Assembly: GCA_052118425.1 (NCBI GenBank)
Contig: JBQKHF010000011.1
Length of the DNA stretch: 64,000 nucleotides
Strand: one strand, 5' to 3'
Source: Roseburia_C sp900315735
GTDB lineage: Bacteria > Bacillota > Clostridia > Lachnospirales > Lachnospiraceae
A model generated the notes under the pieces. That model was not told the origin of the DNA. It ran no database searches and saw only the letters and a list, made by a program, of their open reading frames with translations. A program made the translations under genes and the position numbers. Positions 34,442-43,310 of the stretch are shown here, in pieces; position 1 is the stretch's first letter; each line of letters begins with the position of its first letter.

Positions 34442-34558
34442 ATGAAATTAAAGAAGAAAATGAAACGAATGTTAGAAGCAAATCTGATGAATGTAATACT
34501 GGCAACGGAGCAGCAGGGATTAAAGAAACTGATGATTCATTTCTTAGAGACTTTGTAA
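34442..34558 (+). CDS. Short basic peptide (38 aa), unknown
   Basis: AAAAGGAG (34426-34433) is 8 nt before ATG 34442. The peptide is a basic N-terminus (MKLKKKMKRMLEAN) followed by an amphipathic helix (LMNVILATEQQGLKKLMIHFLETL). The ideal ribosome site and structured leader favour translation. It could be a leader peptide, a small membrane-associated protein or a toxin-like peptide; nothing seen decides this. Confidence 0.5.
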   Translation: MKLKKKMKRMLEANLMNVILATEQQGLKKLMIHFLETL

Positions 34559-34623
34559 CTGCAATTTTGATAACAGCAATGTTACATTTATAAAATGAAG
34601 ACATTACCAGGAGGGAGACGCAT

Positions 34624-34953
34624 ATGAGCATAACAGTAAATCTTTATTACACCGGTGAAAATGGAAATGCATTAAAATTTGCCCAGGAGATGGAAAACAG
34701 TGGGACGGCAGATGCAATCCGCCGGGAAGAGGGCAATTTAAGATATGAATATTTTCAGCCGATGCAGGATAAAGAAACAGTACTTCTGATAGATAGCTGG
34801 GAGAATCAGCAGGCACTGGATGTACACCATGCATCTCCGATGATGCAGACGATTGCAGCATTACGGGATAAATACGACCTTCATATGAGAGTAGAACGTT
34901 ACGTGTCGGATGATGAGATGCCATCACAGGATGATAAATTTATTCGTAAATAG
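34624..34953 (+). CDS. Antibiotic biosynthesis monooxygenase (ABM/YgiN-like) domain protein
   Basis: 109-aa protein of the dimeric ferredoxin-like ABM fold: an opening strand ITVNLYYTGENG, helix NALKFAQEM, then EEGNLRYEYFQPMQDKETVLLIDSWENQQALDVHHASPMMQTI, where the W-x-x-x-x-A-L-x-x-H-x-x-S pattern is typical. Relatives act as quinol monooxygenases or heme-type oxygenases, but many are uncharacterised. The AGGAGGGAG site is strong. Confidence 0.8.
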   Translation: MSITVNLYYTGENGNALKFAQEMENSGTADAIRREEGNLRYEYFQPMQDKETVLLIDSWENQQALDVHHASPMMQTIAALRDKYDLHMRVERYVSDDEMPSQDDKFIRK

Positions 34954-34987
34954 AGTCTGAATCGCAAAATAAAATTAAAATTCGACC

Positions 34988-35016
34988 TTGACAAGTAAAA
35001 AGTCAGGTGCTATTAT
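34988..35016 (+). promoter_or_regulatory. Promoter of the purine-transport leader
   Basis: TTGACA (34988-34993), 17-bp spacer, TATTAT (35011-35016); predicted transcription start near 35023, about 205 nt ahead of the permease gene. Confidence 0.75.
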
Positions 35017-35030
35017 GTTCACAACTTAAA

Positions 35031-35090
35031 GAAAGAAGCTTTATCACTTTCCTTCTCAACAAAGTGATGGGGTAGCTTTCTTTTTTTCTT
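35031..35090 (+). terminator. Leader terminator 1 (possible attenuator)
   Basis: AAGCT/AGCTT outer pairing and a perfect CACTTT (35045-35050)/AAAGTG (35061-35066) hairpin, followed by TTTCTTTTTTTCTTTC. It begins within about 10 nt of the predicted transcription start, so it would yield a roughly 65-nt RNA. Confidence 0.6.
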
Positions 35091-35134
35091 TCTTTTATAC
35101 TAGTATGGAACAGAATAATATTATTGATGGCAAA

Positions 35135-35168
35135 GGCGCTGTCTCCGAATAGGAGCAGCGTCTTTTTT
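35135..35168 (+). terminator. Leader terminator 2
   Basis: GGCGCTGTCTCC (35135-35146) pairs with GGAGCAGCGTC (35152-35162) and is followed by TTTTTT, still 60 bp upstream of the permease start. Confidence 0.7.
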
Positions 35169-35199
35169 CGCGAGAAACTCGCAAAGCGTGTTTCTCGAG
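35169..35199. repeat. Dispersed hairpin repeat, family R1 copy 2
   Basis: CGCGAGAAACTCGCAAAGCG followed by TGTTTCTCG. The CGAGAAAC/GTTTCTCG arms form a hairpin. It sits directly after the U-tract of a terminator, as do the copies at 4813 and 55353. Confidence 0.65.
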
Positions 35200-35228
35200 T
35201 TTAATAGCCAAAGACAGGAGGAATTGTT

Positions 35229-36563
35229 ATGAGCCAGAACTCAAATTTAATTGTGGGAGTAAATGAAAAAGTAAAGCCGGGAAAAGCAATTCTGCTTGCA
35301 TTCCAGCATATTTTATCCATGGATTTGTATGTATTTCCAATCCTTCTTGCAGCCATGCTTGGGTTATCCGGAGCAGACACCAGTTACCTTATCCAGATGT
35401 GTTTCTTTACCTGTGGTATTGCAACCATTATCCAGACAGGAATCGGAATAAAACTTCCGGTGGTACAGGGCGCAAGCTTTGTTGCCTTAAGTGCACTTGC
35501 AGCAATCGGTTCCACCAACGGAATGCCGACCTTAATCGGAAGCCTGATTCCGGGAGCAATTATTCTCTGCCTCCTTGGTGTAACAAAGGTATTTTCCAAA
35601 ATCGTAAATAAATGTGTACCGGCTTATATAGGTGGACTGGTTATTATGATAGTAGGTATTTCCTTAACTTCTACCGCAGCCAGCGGCGTAATCAGCAGCA
35701 ATGGCGGACTGATGAACAATATGGTTCCGGGACTTGCAGCCATGCTTACATTAATTATTGTAAATGTAATTTCTTATAAAACAAATTACAGACATAAATT
35801 CTTAAGCCTCTTTTCTGTAGTAGGTGCATTAATTGTAGGCTGTATCGTAGCCGGATTTATGGGAACTCTTGATTTCTCCGCAGTAAAAGAAGCAGCATGG
35901 TTCCAGGTACCAAATGTATTCCATTTTGGATTACCGAAATTTGAATTATCTCCATGTATTTTAATGACATTTATTTACTTTATCGTTTTGATTGAAACAA
36001 CAGGTGTATGGATTACTGTCAGTGATGTAACCGGAGAACCGTTAACCGATGAGAGACTGAACCGTGCAGTCATCGGAGAAGGTTTAGGATGCCTCGTTGG
36101 TTCCGTTTTCGGAGGAACTCCATTAACCGGATATTCATCCAATGCAGGTGTTATTTCCATTACAAAAATCGGCAGCCGTGTTGTTGTAATGACAGCAGGT
36201 GTGATTCTTGCAATCATGGGCTTCTGTCCGAAGTTAATGGCAATCATTGCATCCGTACCGGGTTGTGTTATCAGTGGTATCTTCATTGTCATCTGTCAGA
36301 TTCTGATTGCCAATGGTTTAAAAATTGTCAGCCGTGAAAAGATGACACAGAAAAAAATCCTTGTGATTGGATTATCTATTGTATTTACCGTTTCCAGCAT
36401 GGTCATTTCTTCTGATGTAATGGCAATGTTCCCATCTACCGTCCAGTACTTCTTAAGCAGTGGTACAGCAGTTGGCGGAATTACAGCAGTCATTCTGAAT
36501 CTGGTTCTGCCGGAAGAAAGTGCCGAGAAGGTAAAGAAGAGTGAAGGAGTTGTTGCACAATGA
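35229..36563 (+). CDS. Nucleobase:cation symporter-2 (xanthine/guanine/urate-type permease)
   Basis: Inner-membrane purine permease of the NCS2 family, 444 aa, about 12-14 helices. Family signatures: VQGASFVALSALAAIG, the core VLIETTGVWITVSDVTGEPL with the conserved Glu, and EGLGCLVGSVFGGTPLTGYSSNAGVISITKIGSR. Xanthine/uric acid-type transporters share this QGAS and TGYSxNxG pattern. Coupling to guanine deaminase suggests guanine or hypoxanthine as additional substrates. AGGAGGAATTGTT precedes the ATG. Confidence 0.88.
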   Translation: MSQNSNLIVGVNEKVKPGKAILLAFQHILSMDLYVFPILLAAMLGLSGADTSYLIQMCFFTCGIATIIQTGIGIKLPVVQGASFVALSALAAIGSTNGMPTLIGSLIPGAIILCLLGVTKVFSKIVNKCVPAYIGGLVIMIVGISLTSTAASGVISSNGGLMNNMVPGLAAMLTLIIVNVISYKTNYRHKFLSLFSVVGALIVGCIVAGFMGTLDFSAVKEAAWFQVPNVFHFGLPKFELSPCILMTFIYFIVLIETTGVWITVSDVTGEPLTDERLNRAVIGEGLGCLVGSVFGGTPLTGYSSNAGVISITKIGSRVVVMTAGVILAIMGFCPKLMAIIASVPGCVISGIFIVICQILIANGLKIVSREKMTQKKILVIGLSIVFTVSSMVISSDVMAMFPSTVQYFLSSGTAVGGITAVILNLVLPEESAEKVKKSEGVVAQ

Positions 36564-37825
36564 TAATCAAAGGAAACTTTTTGTATACACCATCCATCGA
36601 TGAAATGGTGGTAAAAGAGCAGGCGTATCTTCTTATTGAAAATGGCAAAGTAAAAGCCTTTTATGATACACTGCCGGAAGAATACAGTCAGGAAAAAGTA
36701 ATTGATTATGGAGAAGCCATTATCATTCCGGCATTTAACGATGTACATATCCATGCCCCGCAGTTAATCAACCGGGGCGTGGGATTTGATAAAGAACTGC
36801 TTCCGTGGCTGGAAACCTATACATTTCCGGTAGAAGCAAAATATAAAGATGTGGCATTTGCAGAAAAAGCATATAAGCTCTTTTTGAACCGCCTGTGGGC
36901 AGTGGGAACCATGCGTTTTTCCGCATTTGCAACCTTACATAAGGATGCAACCTGGAGATTCATGGAACTGGCAGAACAGTCCGGTTTATCCGGTTATATC
37001 GGAAAAGTAAATATGGACCGCAACTCGCCGGACATTTTAATCGAGGATACAGAGCAGTCCTTGGCAGATACGGAAGAATTGATTATCCGAAGCAAAGAAG
37101 AATTAAAAGAATTCAGTTATATATTGACACCACGTTTTGTTCCTGCCACAACAGAAAAGCTGATGCAGGGTCTGGGAGACTTGGGTGAGAAATATAATCT
37201 TCCGGTGCAGTCCCATTTATCCGAAAACCGGAGTGAGATTGCATGGGTAAAGGAACTGCATCCTTCCATAGAAGATTATACCAGAGTCTATGAAGCTTAC
37301 GGACTGATGCGGAGTAACCGTACGATTATGGCGCACGCCATCTGGCTTTCCGATGAAGAAAAAGATTTTTTAAAGGAAAAAGGCGTGATGCTTGCCCATT
37401 GTGCCCAGTCCAACGCAGACCTGTCCAGCGGCGTCATGCCGTTGCGGAAGAATTTAGAAAGAGGTCTTAGATGCTGTATTGCCAGTGACATTGCAGGAAG
37501 CCATACACCGGACATGAACCGCCACGTAGCAGCTTCTATAGAACTTTCAAAAGTGAACTGGCTTTCCCATCCGGAAGAGAAAGCACTGCAGCTTCCAGAA
37601 GCTCTGTATCTTGCAACCAAGCAGAGCGGAAGCTTTTTCGGTAAGGTCGGAAGCTTTGAAGAAGGCTATGATTTTGATGCACTGGTCATTGAAACTGATG
37701 AAATGGATGGTCTGCTGCCACGTACGCCATTTGAAAAATTAGAGCAGTATATCTATGATGGCAATGACCGGAATATTCTTGCCAGATATTGTAAAGGAAA
37801 ATTTGTGGCAAAACCATTTGCATAG
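36560..37825 (+). CDS. guaD: Guanine deaminase
   Basis: Zinc amidohydrolase converting guanine to xanthine and ammonia, 421 aa. Metal and substrate motifs: PAFNDVHIHAPQ (about residue 62), FVPATTEKLM, VQSHLSENRSEIAWV, IMAHAIWLS, LAHCAQSNADLSSGVMPLR and SDIAGSHTPDM, all in the order known for GuaD. Its ATG overlaps the permease stop by 4 bp (ATGA), so translation is coupled: uptake and first degradation step form one unit. Confidence 0.9.
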   Translation: MIIKGNFLYTPSIDEMVVKEQAYLLIENGKVKAFYDTLPEEYSQEKVIDYGEAIIIPAFNDVHIHAPQLINRGVGFDKELLPWLETYTFPVEAKYKDVAFAEKAYKLFLNRLWAVGTMRFSAFATLHKDATWRFMELAEQSGLSGYIGKVNMDRNSPDILIEDTEQSLADTEELIIRSKEELKEFSYILTPRFVPATTEKLMQGLGDLGEKYNLPVQSHLSENRSEIAWVKELHPSIEDYTRVYEAYGLMRSNRTIMAHAIWLSDEEKDFLKEKGVMLAHCAQSNADLSSGVMPLRKNLERGLRCCIASDIAGSHTPDMNRHVAASIELSKVNWLSHPEEKALQLPEALYLATKQSGSFFGKVGSFEEGYDFDALVIETDEMDGLLPRTPFEKLEQYIYDGNDRNILARYCKGKFVAKPFA

Positions 37826-37844
37826 AAATTTAAGAATATATAGA

Positions 37845-37886
37845 AAAGTCCGCCTTTGTGCCATTAAGCTGGTAAAGGCGGACTTT
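37845..37886. terminator. Bidirectional terminator between guaD and the convergent membrane protein gene
   Basis: Perfect 13-bp stem AAAGTCCGCCTTT (37845-37857) with its complement at 37874-37886; the A/T ends provide U-tracts on both strands. Confidence 0.8.
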
Positions 37887-37891
37887 GTAGA

Positions 37892-38356
37892 TTATAAGGA
37901 ATCTCTTAAGAAAATGTGTCTGAAAATAAACCGTGCCAGCGGTCCTACAAGGAATAATTGCAGGGGAAGTGCCAGGATGAAGTTTCTGCAGTAGGTCATT
38001 AGGTAATCAGGAATAAAATTACCGGTAAATCCATAGCCATGAAAGACACCAATAATGCTTGCAAATGCTACCTGGGAAACAACAGTAAAAGTCTGAATCG
38101 CAAAGATGATAGAAATTGGTCTGTCTCCGGGCTGTACAATGCGGAAGGCAAAATATTTTGCAATATGACCGGATACAAAGTAAGCCAGCAGAAAGATGAT
38201 AATGTATTCTATCCACATCCCTTTTAAAGCGATGAGAAAAGTAGAATTTGTGAAACTTCCTGTTGCAAGAACGGTATTGTAAAGCGTCATGACATATACC
38301 ATCATCCAGGCGGTAATAGCAGTAAAGAAAATAGATTCAAGTTTTGTTTTAGGCAT
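37892..38356 (-). CDS. DUF2798-type small membrane protein
   Basis: 154-aa protein with about four transmembrane helices (TAITAWMMVYVMTLYNTVL; IEYIIIFLLAYFVSG; FTVVSQVAFASIIGVFHGYGF; FILALPLQLFLVGPLARFIF). The repeated P-L-Q-L-F-L-V-G-P-(L/I)-A-R pattern is that of the DUF2798 family, whose function is unknown. The start lies just downstream of a GGAGAAAA site on the minus strand. Confidence 0.7.
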   Translation of the reverse strand: MPKTKLESIFFTAITAWMMVYVMTLYNTVLATGSFTNSTFLIALKGMWIEYIIIFLLAYFVSGHIAKYFAFRIVQPGDRPISIIFAIQTFTVVSQVAFASIIGVFHGYGFTGNFIPDYLMTYCRNFILALPLQLFLVGPLARFIFRHIFLRDSL

Positions 38357-38402
38357 TTTAATTTTCTCCTTAATAAAGTTTTAGGCACAAAAGAATGAGA
38401 GC

Positions 38403-38464
38403 AATAAAAAAGACACTAAACATGTTTCGACCATCAGACATCAGTCGAAACGATATTTAGTGTC
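38403..38464 (-). terminator. Terminator of the ABC exporter operon
   Basis: Two nested pairings, GACACTAAA (38412-38420)/TTTAGTGTC (38456-38464) and GTTTCGAC (38424-38431)/GTCGAAAC (38444-38451); read on the minus strand the hairpin is followed by TTTTTT. Confidence 0.75.
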
Positions 38465-38554
38465 AATTTGTTTTTCTGTTCATTTGTGCTGCTTCATTAT
38501 AGCAGAAGAAACAGAAAAATGTAAGTAAAATTTTATATTTTAGGAACCGGATAA

Positions 38555-40447
38555 TCAGTGCAGTCCGGTATACAACTGATAATATTTACCCTTCTGGGCA
38601 ATCAGTTCGTCGTGGCTGCCCCGTTCAATAATGCGGCCCTGCTCTAATACCATGATACAGTCACTGTTCTTAACAGTGGAGAGACGGTGGGCAATGACAA
38701 AGGTTGTTCTGCCTGCCATCAGTTTATCCATACCATCCTGAACGATACGCTCGGTTCTGGTATCGATGGAGCTGGTTGCTTCGTCAAGAATCAGTACCGG
38801 AGGATTGGCAACAGCTGCACGGGCGATGGCAAGTAACTGACGCTGTCCCTGGCTTAAGTTGGCACCATCACCGGTCAGCATGGTATTGTAACCATCCGGA
38901 AGATGGCGGATGAAGGAATCAGCATTGGCAAGCTTTGCAGCAGCGATAACTTCATCGTCGGTAGCATCCAGTTTACCGTAGCGGATATTTTCCATTACGC
39001 TGGCGGTAAAGAGGTGGGTATCCTGTAATACGATGCCAAGAGAGTGTCTTAAGTCAGCTTTCTTAATCTTGTTGATATTGATACCGTCATAACGGATTTT
39101 ACCATCCTGGATATCATAGAAACGGTTAATCAGGTTCGTAATGGTGGTCTTACCAGCACCGGTAGAACCGACAAAAGCAATTTTCTGACCGGGAGTAGCA
39201 AATAATTTTACATTGTGTAAGACAATCTTATCATCATTATATCCAAAGTCTACATCATCGAAGACCACATCTCCCTTTAACTCTACATAGTCAATGGAGC
39301 CGTCTGCCTGATGCTGGTGTTTCCAGGCCCAGCGTCCGCTTCGGGTATTGGAGGTCTCTACAAGCTTTTCTCCGTCTTTTTCTACATTGACAAGAGTAAC
39401 ATAACCTTCATCTGTTTCCGGTGTTTCATCCAAAAGAGTGAAGATTCGCTCGGAACCTGCCATAGCCATAACAATACTGTTTAACTGCTGGCTGACCTGG
39501 TTGATTGGCATATTAAAGCTCTTGTTAAAGGTTAAGAAACTTGCCAGTCCGCCCAGTGTAAATCCACCGATGCCATTTAAGGCGAGGACACCACCAACCA
39601 TGGCACAGAGTACATAACTGATGTTACCAATCTGGGCATTTGCCGGCATTAAGATATTGGCAAATTTGTTGGCATTGTCAGCACTGCGGAAAAGCTGGTC
39701 ATTTAATTTGTTAAAAGCTTCGATACTTTCTTCTTCGTGGCAGAAGACTTTAATTACCTTCTGACCATCCATCATTTCTTCGATAAAACCATTGGTTGCA
39801 CCAAGGTCACGCTGCTGAGCAATAAAGTATTTACCACTTTTTCCGGCAAGATTTTTCGTGACAAGGAGCATGACACCAACCATTACAAGAGTAAGAACAG
39901 TCAGTGGAATATTCAGGATAATCATGTAAATCAGTACGCTGACAATGGTAATGACACTGTTGATTAACTGCGGAATACTCTGGCTGATCATCTGACGAAG
40001 GGTATCAATGTCATTGGTGTATACAGACATGATATCGCCGTGGGCATGCGTGTCAAAGTATTTAATGGGCAGTGTTTCCATATGGGTAAACAAATCGATT
40101 CGCAAATCATTTAAAGTACCCTGCGTAATATAAATCATAATCTTAGAATAAGCAAAGGTACTTAAAACTCCCACACCGTAAAAGCATGCAACACGAAGGA
40201 TGGCAGCAGCCAGCGGTGCAAAGTCCTTATCCGGTGAATTCAGAATCGGGATAATATAGCTGTCAATCAGGGTTTTCATAAACATGGTTCCCTGGGTGTT
40301 GGCAAGAACACTTAATACAATAAAGACAAGTACCAGGAAGCAGGCAATTCCGTATTTCCGGAAAATGTAAGCCATCAGACGGCAGAATAATTTGCCCGGA
40401 TTTTTTACTTTCTTTTTCGGGGGCATCATTTTCTTATTTTCAGCCAT
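38555..40447 (-). CDS. ABC exporter subunit 2 (catalytically intact half), multidrug type
   Basis: Half-transporter of 630 aa: membrane domain with six helices (about 25-330) and nucleotide-binding domain (about 385-625). Walker A GSTGAGKTT, signature LSQGQRQLLAIARA, Walker B VLILDEATSS with catalytic Glu. An extra insert (about 345-385, NVEKDGEKLVETSNTRSGRWAWKHQHQADG) between the domains is seen in many Clostridial LmrCD-like subunits. Overlaps the partner stop by one base (TAATG), indicating translational coupling and a heterodimer. Confidence 0.88.
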   Translation of the reverse strand: MAENKKMMPPKKKVKNPGKLFCRLMAYIFRKYGIACFLVLVFIVLSVLANTQGTMFMKTLIDSYIIPILNSPDKDFAPLAAAILRVACFYGVGVLSTFAYSKIMIYITQGTLNDLRIDLFTHMETLPIKYFDTHAHGDIMSVYTNDIDTLRQMISQSIPQLINSVITIVSVLIYMIILNIPLTVLTLVMVGVMLLVTKNLAGKSGKYFIAQQRDLGATNGFIEEMMDGQKVIKVFCHEEESIEAFNKLNDQLFRSADNANKFANILMPANAQIGNISYVLCAMVGGVLALNGIGGFTLGGLASFLTFNKSFNMPINQVSQQLNSIVMAMAGSERIFTLLDETPETDEGYVTLVNVEKDGEKLVETSNTRSGRWAWKHQHQADGSIDYVELKGDVVFDDVDFGYNDDKIVLHNVKLFATPGQKIAFVGSTGAGKTTITNLINRFYDIQDGKIRYDGININKIKKADLRHSLGIVLQDTHLFTASVMENIRYGKLDATDDEVIAAAKLANADSFIRHLPDGYNTMLTGDGANLSQGQRQLLAIARAAVANPPVLILDEATSSIDTRTERIVQDGMDKLMAGRTTFVIAHRLSTVKNSDCIMVLEQGRIIERGSHDELIAQKGKYYQLYTGLH

Positions 40448-42198
40448 TACTGAACACCTCCATTCTCATCAAAGTCACCACCGCCGCCGGTCTGGGATTC
40501 ATAGACATCACGGTAGATGGCATTATTTGCTAATAATTCTTCATGGGTACCAAAGCCGTTAATCTTACCTTCATCTAAGACGATAATGCGGTCAGCACTC
40601 TGGACACTGGAGATTCGCTGCGCAATAATCAGCTTGGTTGTACCCGGAATCTCTTCGGCAAAGGCTTTACGGATTTTCGCATCGGTTGCGGTATCTACGG
40701 CACTGGTGCTGTCATCAAGAATCAGAATCTTCGGTTTCTTTAAAAGTGCACGGGCAATACAAAGACGCTGTTTCTGTCCACCGGATACGTTGGTTCCGCC
40801 CTGCTCGATGTATGTATTGTATTTATCCGGGAAGGTATTGATGAAGTCATCGGCACATGCTAATTTGCAGGCACGGATACATTCTTCTTCTGTAGCATTT
40901 TTATCACCCCAGCGCAGGTTATCAAGAATTGTACCGGAGAAAAGCACATTTTTCTGTAGTACAACGGCAACCTGATTACGCAGGGTATCAAGGTCATACT
41001 TTCTTACATCAATGCCGCCAACGGAGACAGAGCCTTCGTTTACGTCATACAGACGGCTGATTAAGTTTACCAGACTGGACTTGGAACTTCCGGTTCCGCC
41101 TAAGATACCGATGGTTTCACCGGAATGAATAGACAGATTGATATCGGAAAGAACCGGCTCAGCCGCATTTTCCTTATAGCTGAAGGTAACATGGTCGAAG
41201 GTAATACTTCCGTCTTTTACTTCCATAACCGGATGCTCCGGGTTGTTTAAGTTACTCTTTTCGTTTAATACTTCAGAAACTCGGCGGGCACTGGCAACAC
41301 TCATGGTAATCATGACAAATACCATGGAAAGCATCATCAGGCTCATCAGAATATTCATACAGTAAGTTAAGAGACTCATCAGCTCACCGGTAGTGAGGCT
41401 GCTGTTTACAATCATCTTTGCACCAAGCCAGCTGATTAGAAGGATACAGGTATATACCGTAAACTGCATGGCAGGAGCATTGAACACAACGACGTTTTCT
41501 GCTTTGACCAAAAGCTTGTAAATATTTCCGCTGGCTTTCTTAAAAGTAGAGGCTTCGTGGTCTTCACGGACATAAGCCTTTACCACACGGATAGCGGAAA
41601 CATTTTCCTGGACTCTGGCATTTAAGTCATCATATTTTGGAAAAGCTTCGTTAAAATATTTGGTGGCAAACCGGATAATGATTGCAAGCACACCACCTAA
41701 GAGGATAACGGCAATCAGATAAACGCTGGCAAGCTTCGGACTGATGAAGAAGGACATTGCCATGGCACAAATCAGACTGGCCGGTGCTCTCGTACACATA
41801 CGAAGAATCATCTGGTAAGCATTCTGCAGGTTGGTAACGTCGGTAGTCATACGGGTAACGAGACCTGCAGTGCTGTATTTATCAATGTTAGCAAAGGAAA
41901 AGGTCTGAATATTTTCAAACATGGATTTCCTTAAGTTGCGGGCAAATCCGGTGGATGCCCGGGCACCATATTTTCCACCCATGATTCCGGCAAACAGGGA
42001 GAAACATGCAGCAACGACCATCCAGGCACCGACTACATAAATGTGATGAATGTCGCCCTTGTTGACACCATTATCAATGATGGAAGCCATCAGAAAAGGA
42101 ATTAACGTTTCCATCAGAACTTCAAGAATCATGAAGATTGGAGTTAAGATGGAATCACGCTTAAATTCTTTAATCTGGGCAGCTAAAGTCTTTAACAT
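40447..42198 (-). CDS. ABC exporter subunit 1 (degenerate ATP site), multidrug type
   Basis: Partner half-transporter, about 583 aa. Walker A reads GGTGSSKSS (second Gly replaced by Ser) and the Walker B segment ILILDDSTSAVD has Asp in place of the catalytic Glu, while the signature VSGGQKQRLCIARA is normal. Such a non-catalytic site is usual in heterodimeric exporters (LmrCD/BmrCD type). ATG 42198 is chosen with AAAGGAAG 8 nt upstream rather than GTG 42207. Divergent from a MarR gene with palindromic operators between. Confidence 0.88.
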   Translation of the reverse strand: MLKTLAAQIKEFKRDSILTPIFMILEVLMETLIPFLMASIIDNGVNKGDIHHIYVVGAWMVVAACFSLFAGIMGGKYGARASTGFARNLRKSMFENIQTFSFANIDKYSTAGLVTRMTTDVTNLQNAYQMILRMCTRAPASLICAMAMSFFISPKLASVYLIAVILLGGVLAIIIRFATKYFNEAFPKYDDLNARVQENVSAIRVVKAYVREDHEASTFKKASGNIYKLLVKAENVVVFNAPAMQFTVYTCILLISWLGAKMIVNSSLTTGELMSLLTYCMNILMSLMMLSMVFVMITMSVASARRVSEVLNEKSNLNNPEHPVMEVKDGSITFDHVTFSYKENAAEPVLSDINLSIHSGETIGILGGTGSSKSSLVNLISRLYDVNEGSVSVGGIDVRKYDLDTLRNQVAVVLQKNVLFSGTILDNLRWGDKNATEEECIRACKLACADDFINTFPDKYNTYIEQGGTNVSGGQKQRLCIARALLKKPKILILDDSTSAVDTATDAKIRKAFAEEIPGTTKLIIAQRISSVQSADRIIVLDEGKINGFGTHEELLANNAIYRDVYESQTGGGGDFDENGGVQ

Positions 42199-42224
42199 AA
42201 ATTTCACTTCCTTTTTTATAAATT

Positions 42225-42278
42225 GTATGCTATAACATAAATGTTAGCATACTAACAGATATTGTTATATAACAATAT
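42225..42278. promoter_or_regulatory. Two palindromic operator candidates between the ABC exporter and marR genes
   Basis: GTATGCTA (42225-42232) with TAGCATAC (42245-42252) forms an inverted repeat, and 42259-42278 is a perfect 20-bp palindrome (ATATTGTTAT and its complement). Both lie in the 122-bp divergent region, the usual place for MarR autoregulatory sites. Confidence 0.65.
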
Positions 42279-42320
42279 ATTTTATATGTCAATGAATTTT
42301 TTTGAAAGAAAAGAAGGATT

Positions 42321-42767
42321 ATGGAAATGTGCAAAGAGAGAAAACTTGGAAATGATATCCGGGTCATACACAATATGATAGGGATGTACTGCGACCGGTA
42401 TGGTGCCGACCGCAGAGAAGGTGTGGCACCCATGCAGGGGCGGACACTGGGCTTTTTATATTGTAATAAAGATAAGGTCATCTGCCAGAAGGACATTGAG
42501 CAGGAATTCTTAATTTCCAGGGCTACAGCCAGCAAAATGTTACAGTCCATGGAGAAAAAGGAACTGATTACCAGAAAAGAAATAAAAGAGGATGCAAGAT
42601 TAAAGCAGATTCTTCTTACGAAAAAGGGCGAACAGCAGCATTTGAAAATGATGAACTTTTTTTCTGAAATGGAGAAGCTTCTGGTGGATGGCATGACAAA
42701 AGAAGAAGCAGATGAGCTATCTTCTCTTTTGAAGCGGGTACGTTCTAATCTTGAGAAAAATCTGTAA
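42321..42767 (+). CDS. MarR-family transcriptional regulator
   Basis: 148-aa winged-helix protein: helix region RTLGFLYCNKDKVICQKDIEQEFLISRATASKMLQSMEKKELITRKEIKEDARLKQILLTKKG gives recognition helix plus wing (DxR). The divergent ABC exporter and operators strongly suggest it represses the exporter and itself until a drug or metabolite is bound. AAGAAGGA lies at the right distance upstream. Confidence 0.88.
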   Translation: MEMCKERKLGNDIRVIHNMIGMYCDRYGADRREGVAPMQGRTLGFLYCNKDKVICQKDIEQEFLISRATASKMLQSMEKKELITRKEIKEDARLKQILLTKKGEQQHLKMMNFFSEMEKLLVDGMTKEEADELSSLLKRVRSNLEKNL

Positions 42768-42854
42768 AGATTAGGAAAAGAGAAGGTTCTGCTTCCTATA
42801 TATATGACTTTTTGCTATAATAGATGCAAATGAAGAAAAAGGGAGGAGCAGGAG

Positions 42855-43280
42855 ATGATTATTTTCTGGTTAGCACTTTTTGTAATATTACTGATTATAG
42901 AGATTATTACGGTAGGACTGGCAACCATCTGGTTTGCAGGCGGAAGCATGGTAGCACTGATTGTGGCAGCCGTAGGAGGTCCAATCTGGTTACAGGTAAT
43001 TTTATTCTTCGTGGTATCTTTTGTATTATTATTCTTTACAAGACCATGGGCAGTAAAATATTTAAACCCGCATAAGACCCGCACCAATTATGAGGATGCC
43101 ATCGGAAAGACCGTACGTGTAACTGCAAAGATTGACAATATCGCAGAGACCGGAACCGCTGTATTAAACGGACAGGAATGGACTGCAAGAAGCAATGATG
43201 ATGCAGTTACCATAGAAGCAGATACGACTGCTGAAGTTGTGGCAGTAAGCGGTGTCAAACTGATTGTAAAACCGCAGTAG
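42855..43280 (+). CDS. NfeD-like short membrane protein
   Basis: 141 aa: two to three hydrophobic helices (IIFWLALFVILLIIEIITVGLATIWFAGG and IWLQVILFFVVSFVLLFFT) then a small OB-like beta domain (about 80-140, GKTVRVTAKIDNIAETGTAVLNGQEWTARS). This is the short NfeD form without protease; family members partner with stomatin-like SPFH proteins, none of which is present here. GGGAGGAG site 9 nt upstream. First gene of a probable four-gene operon. Confidence 0.8.
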   Translation: MIIFWLALFVILLIIEIITVGLATIWFAGGSMVALIVAAVGGPIWLQVILFFVVSFVLLFFTRPWAVKYLNPHKTRTNYEDAIGKTVRVTAKIDNIAETGTAVLNGQEWTARSNDDAVTIEADTTAEVVAVSGVKLIVKPQ

Positions 43281-43310
43281 AGTAAGAAAAGATAAGGCAG
43301 GCGATTGCAT

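Noticed and set aside
34975..35228. Purine or xanthine riboswitch
   Set aside because: The conserved core sequences of those classes are not recognisable; only hairpins and terminators are seen.
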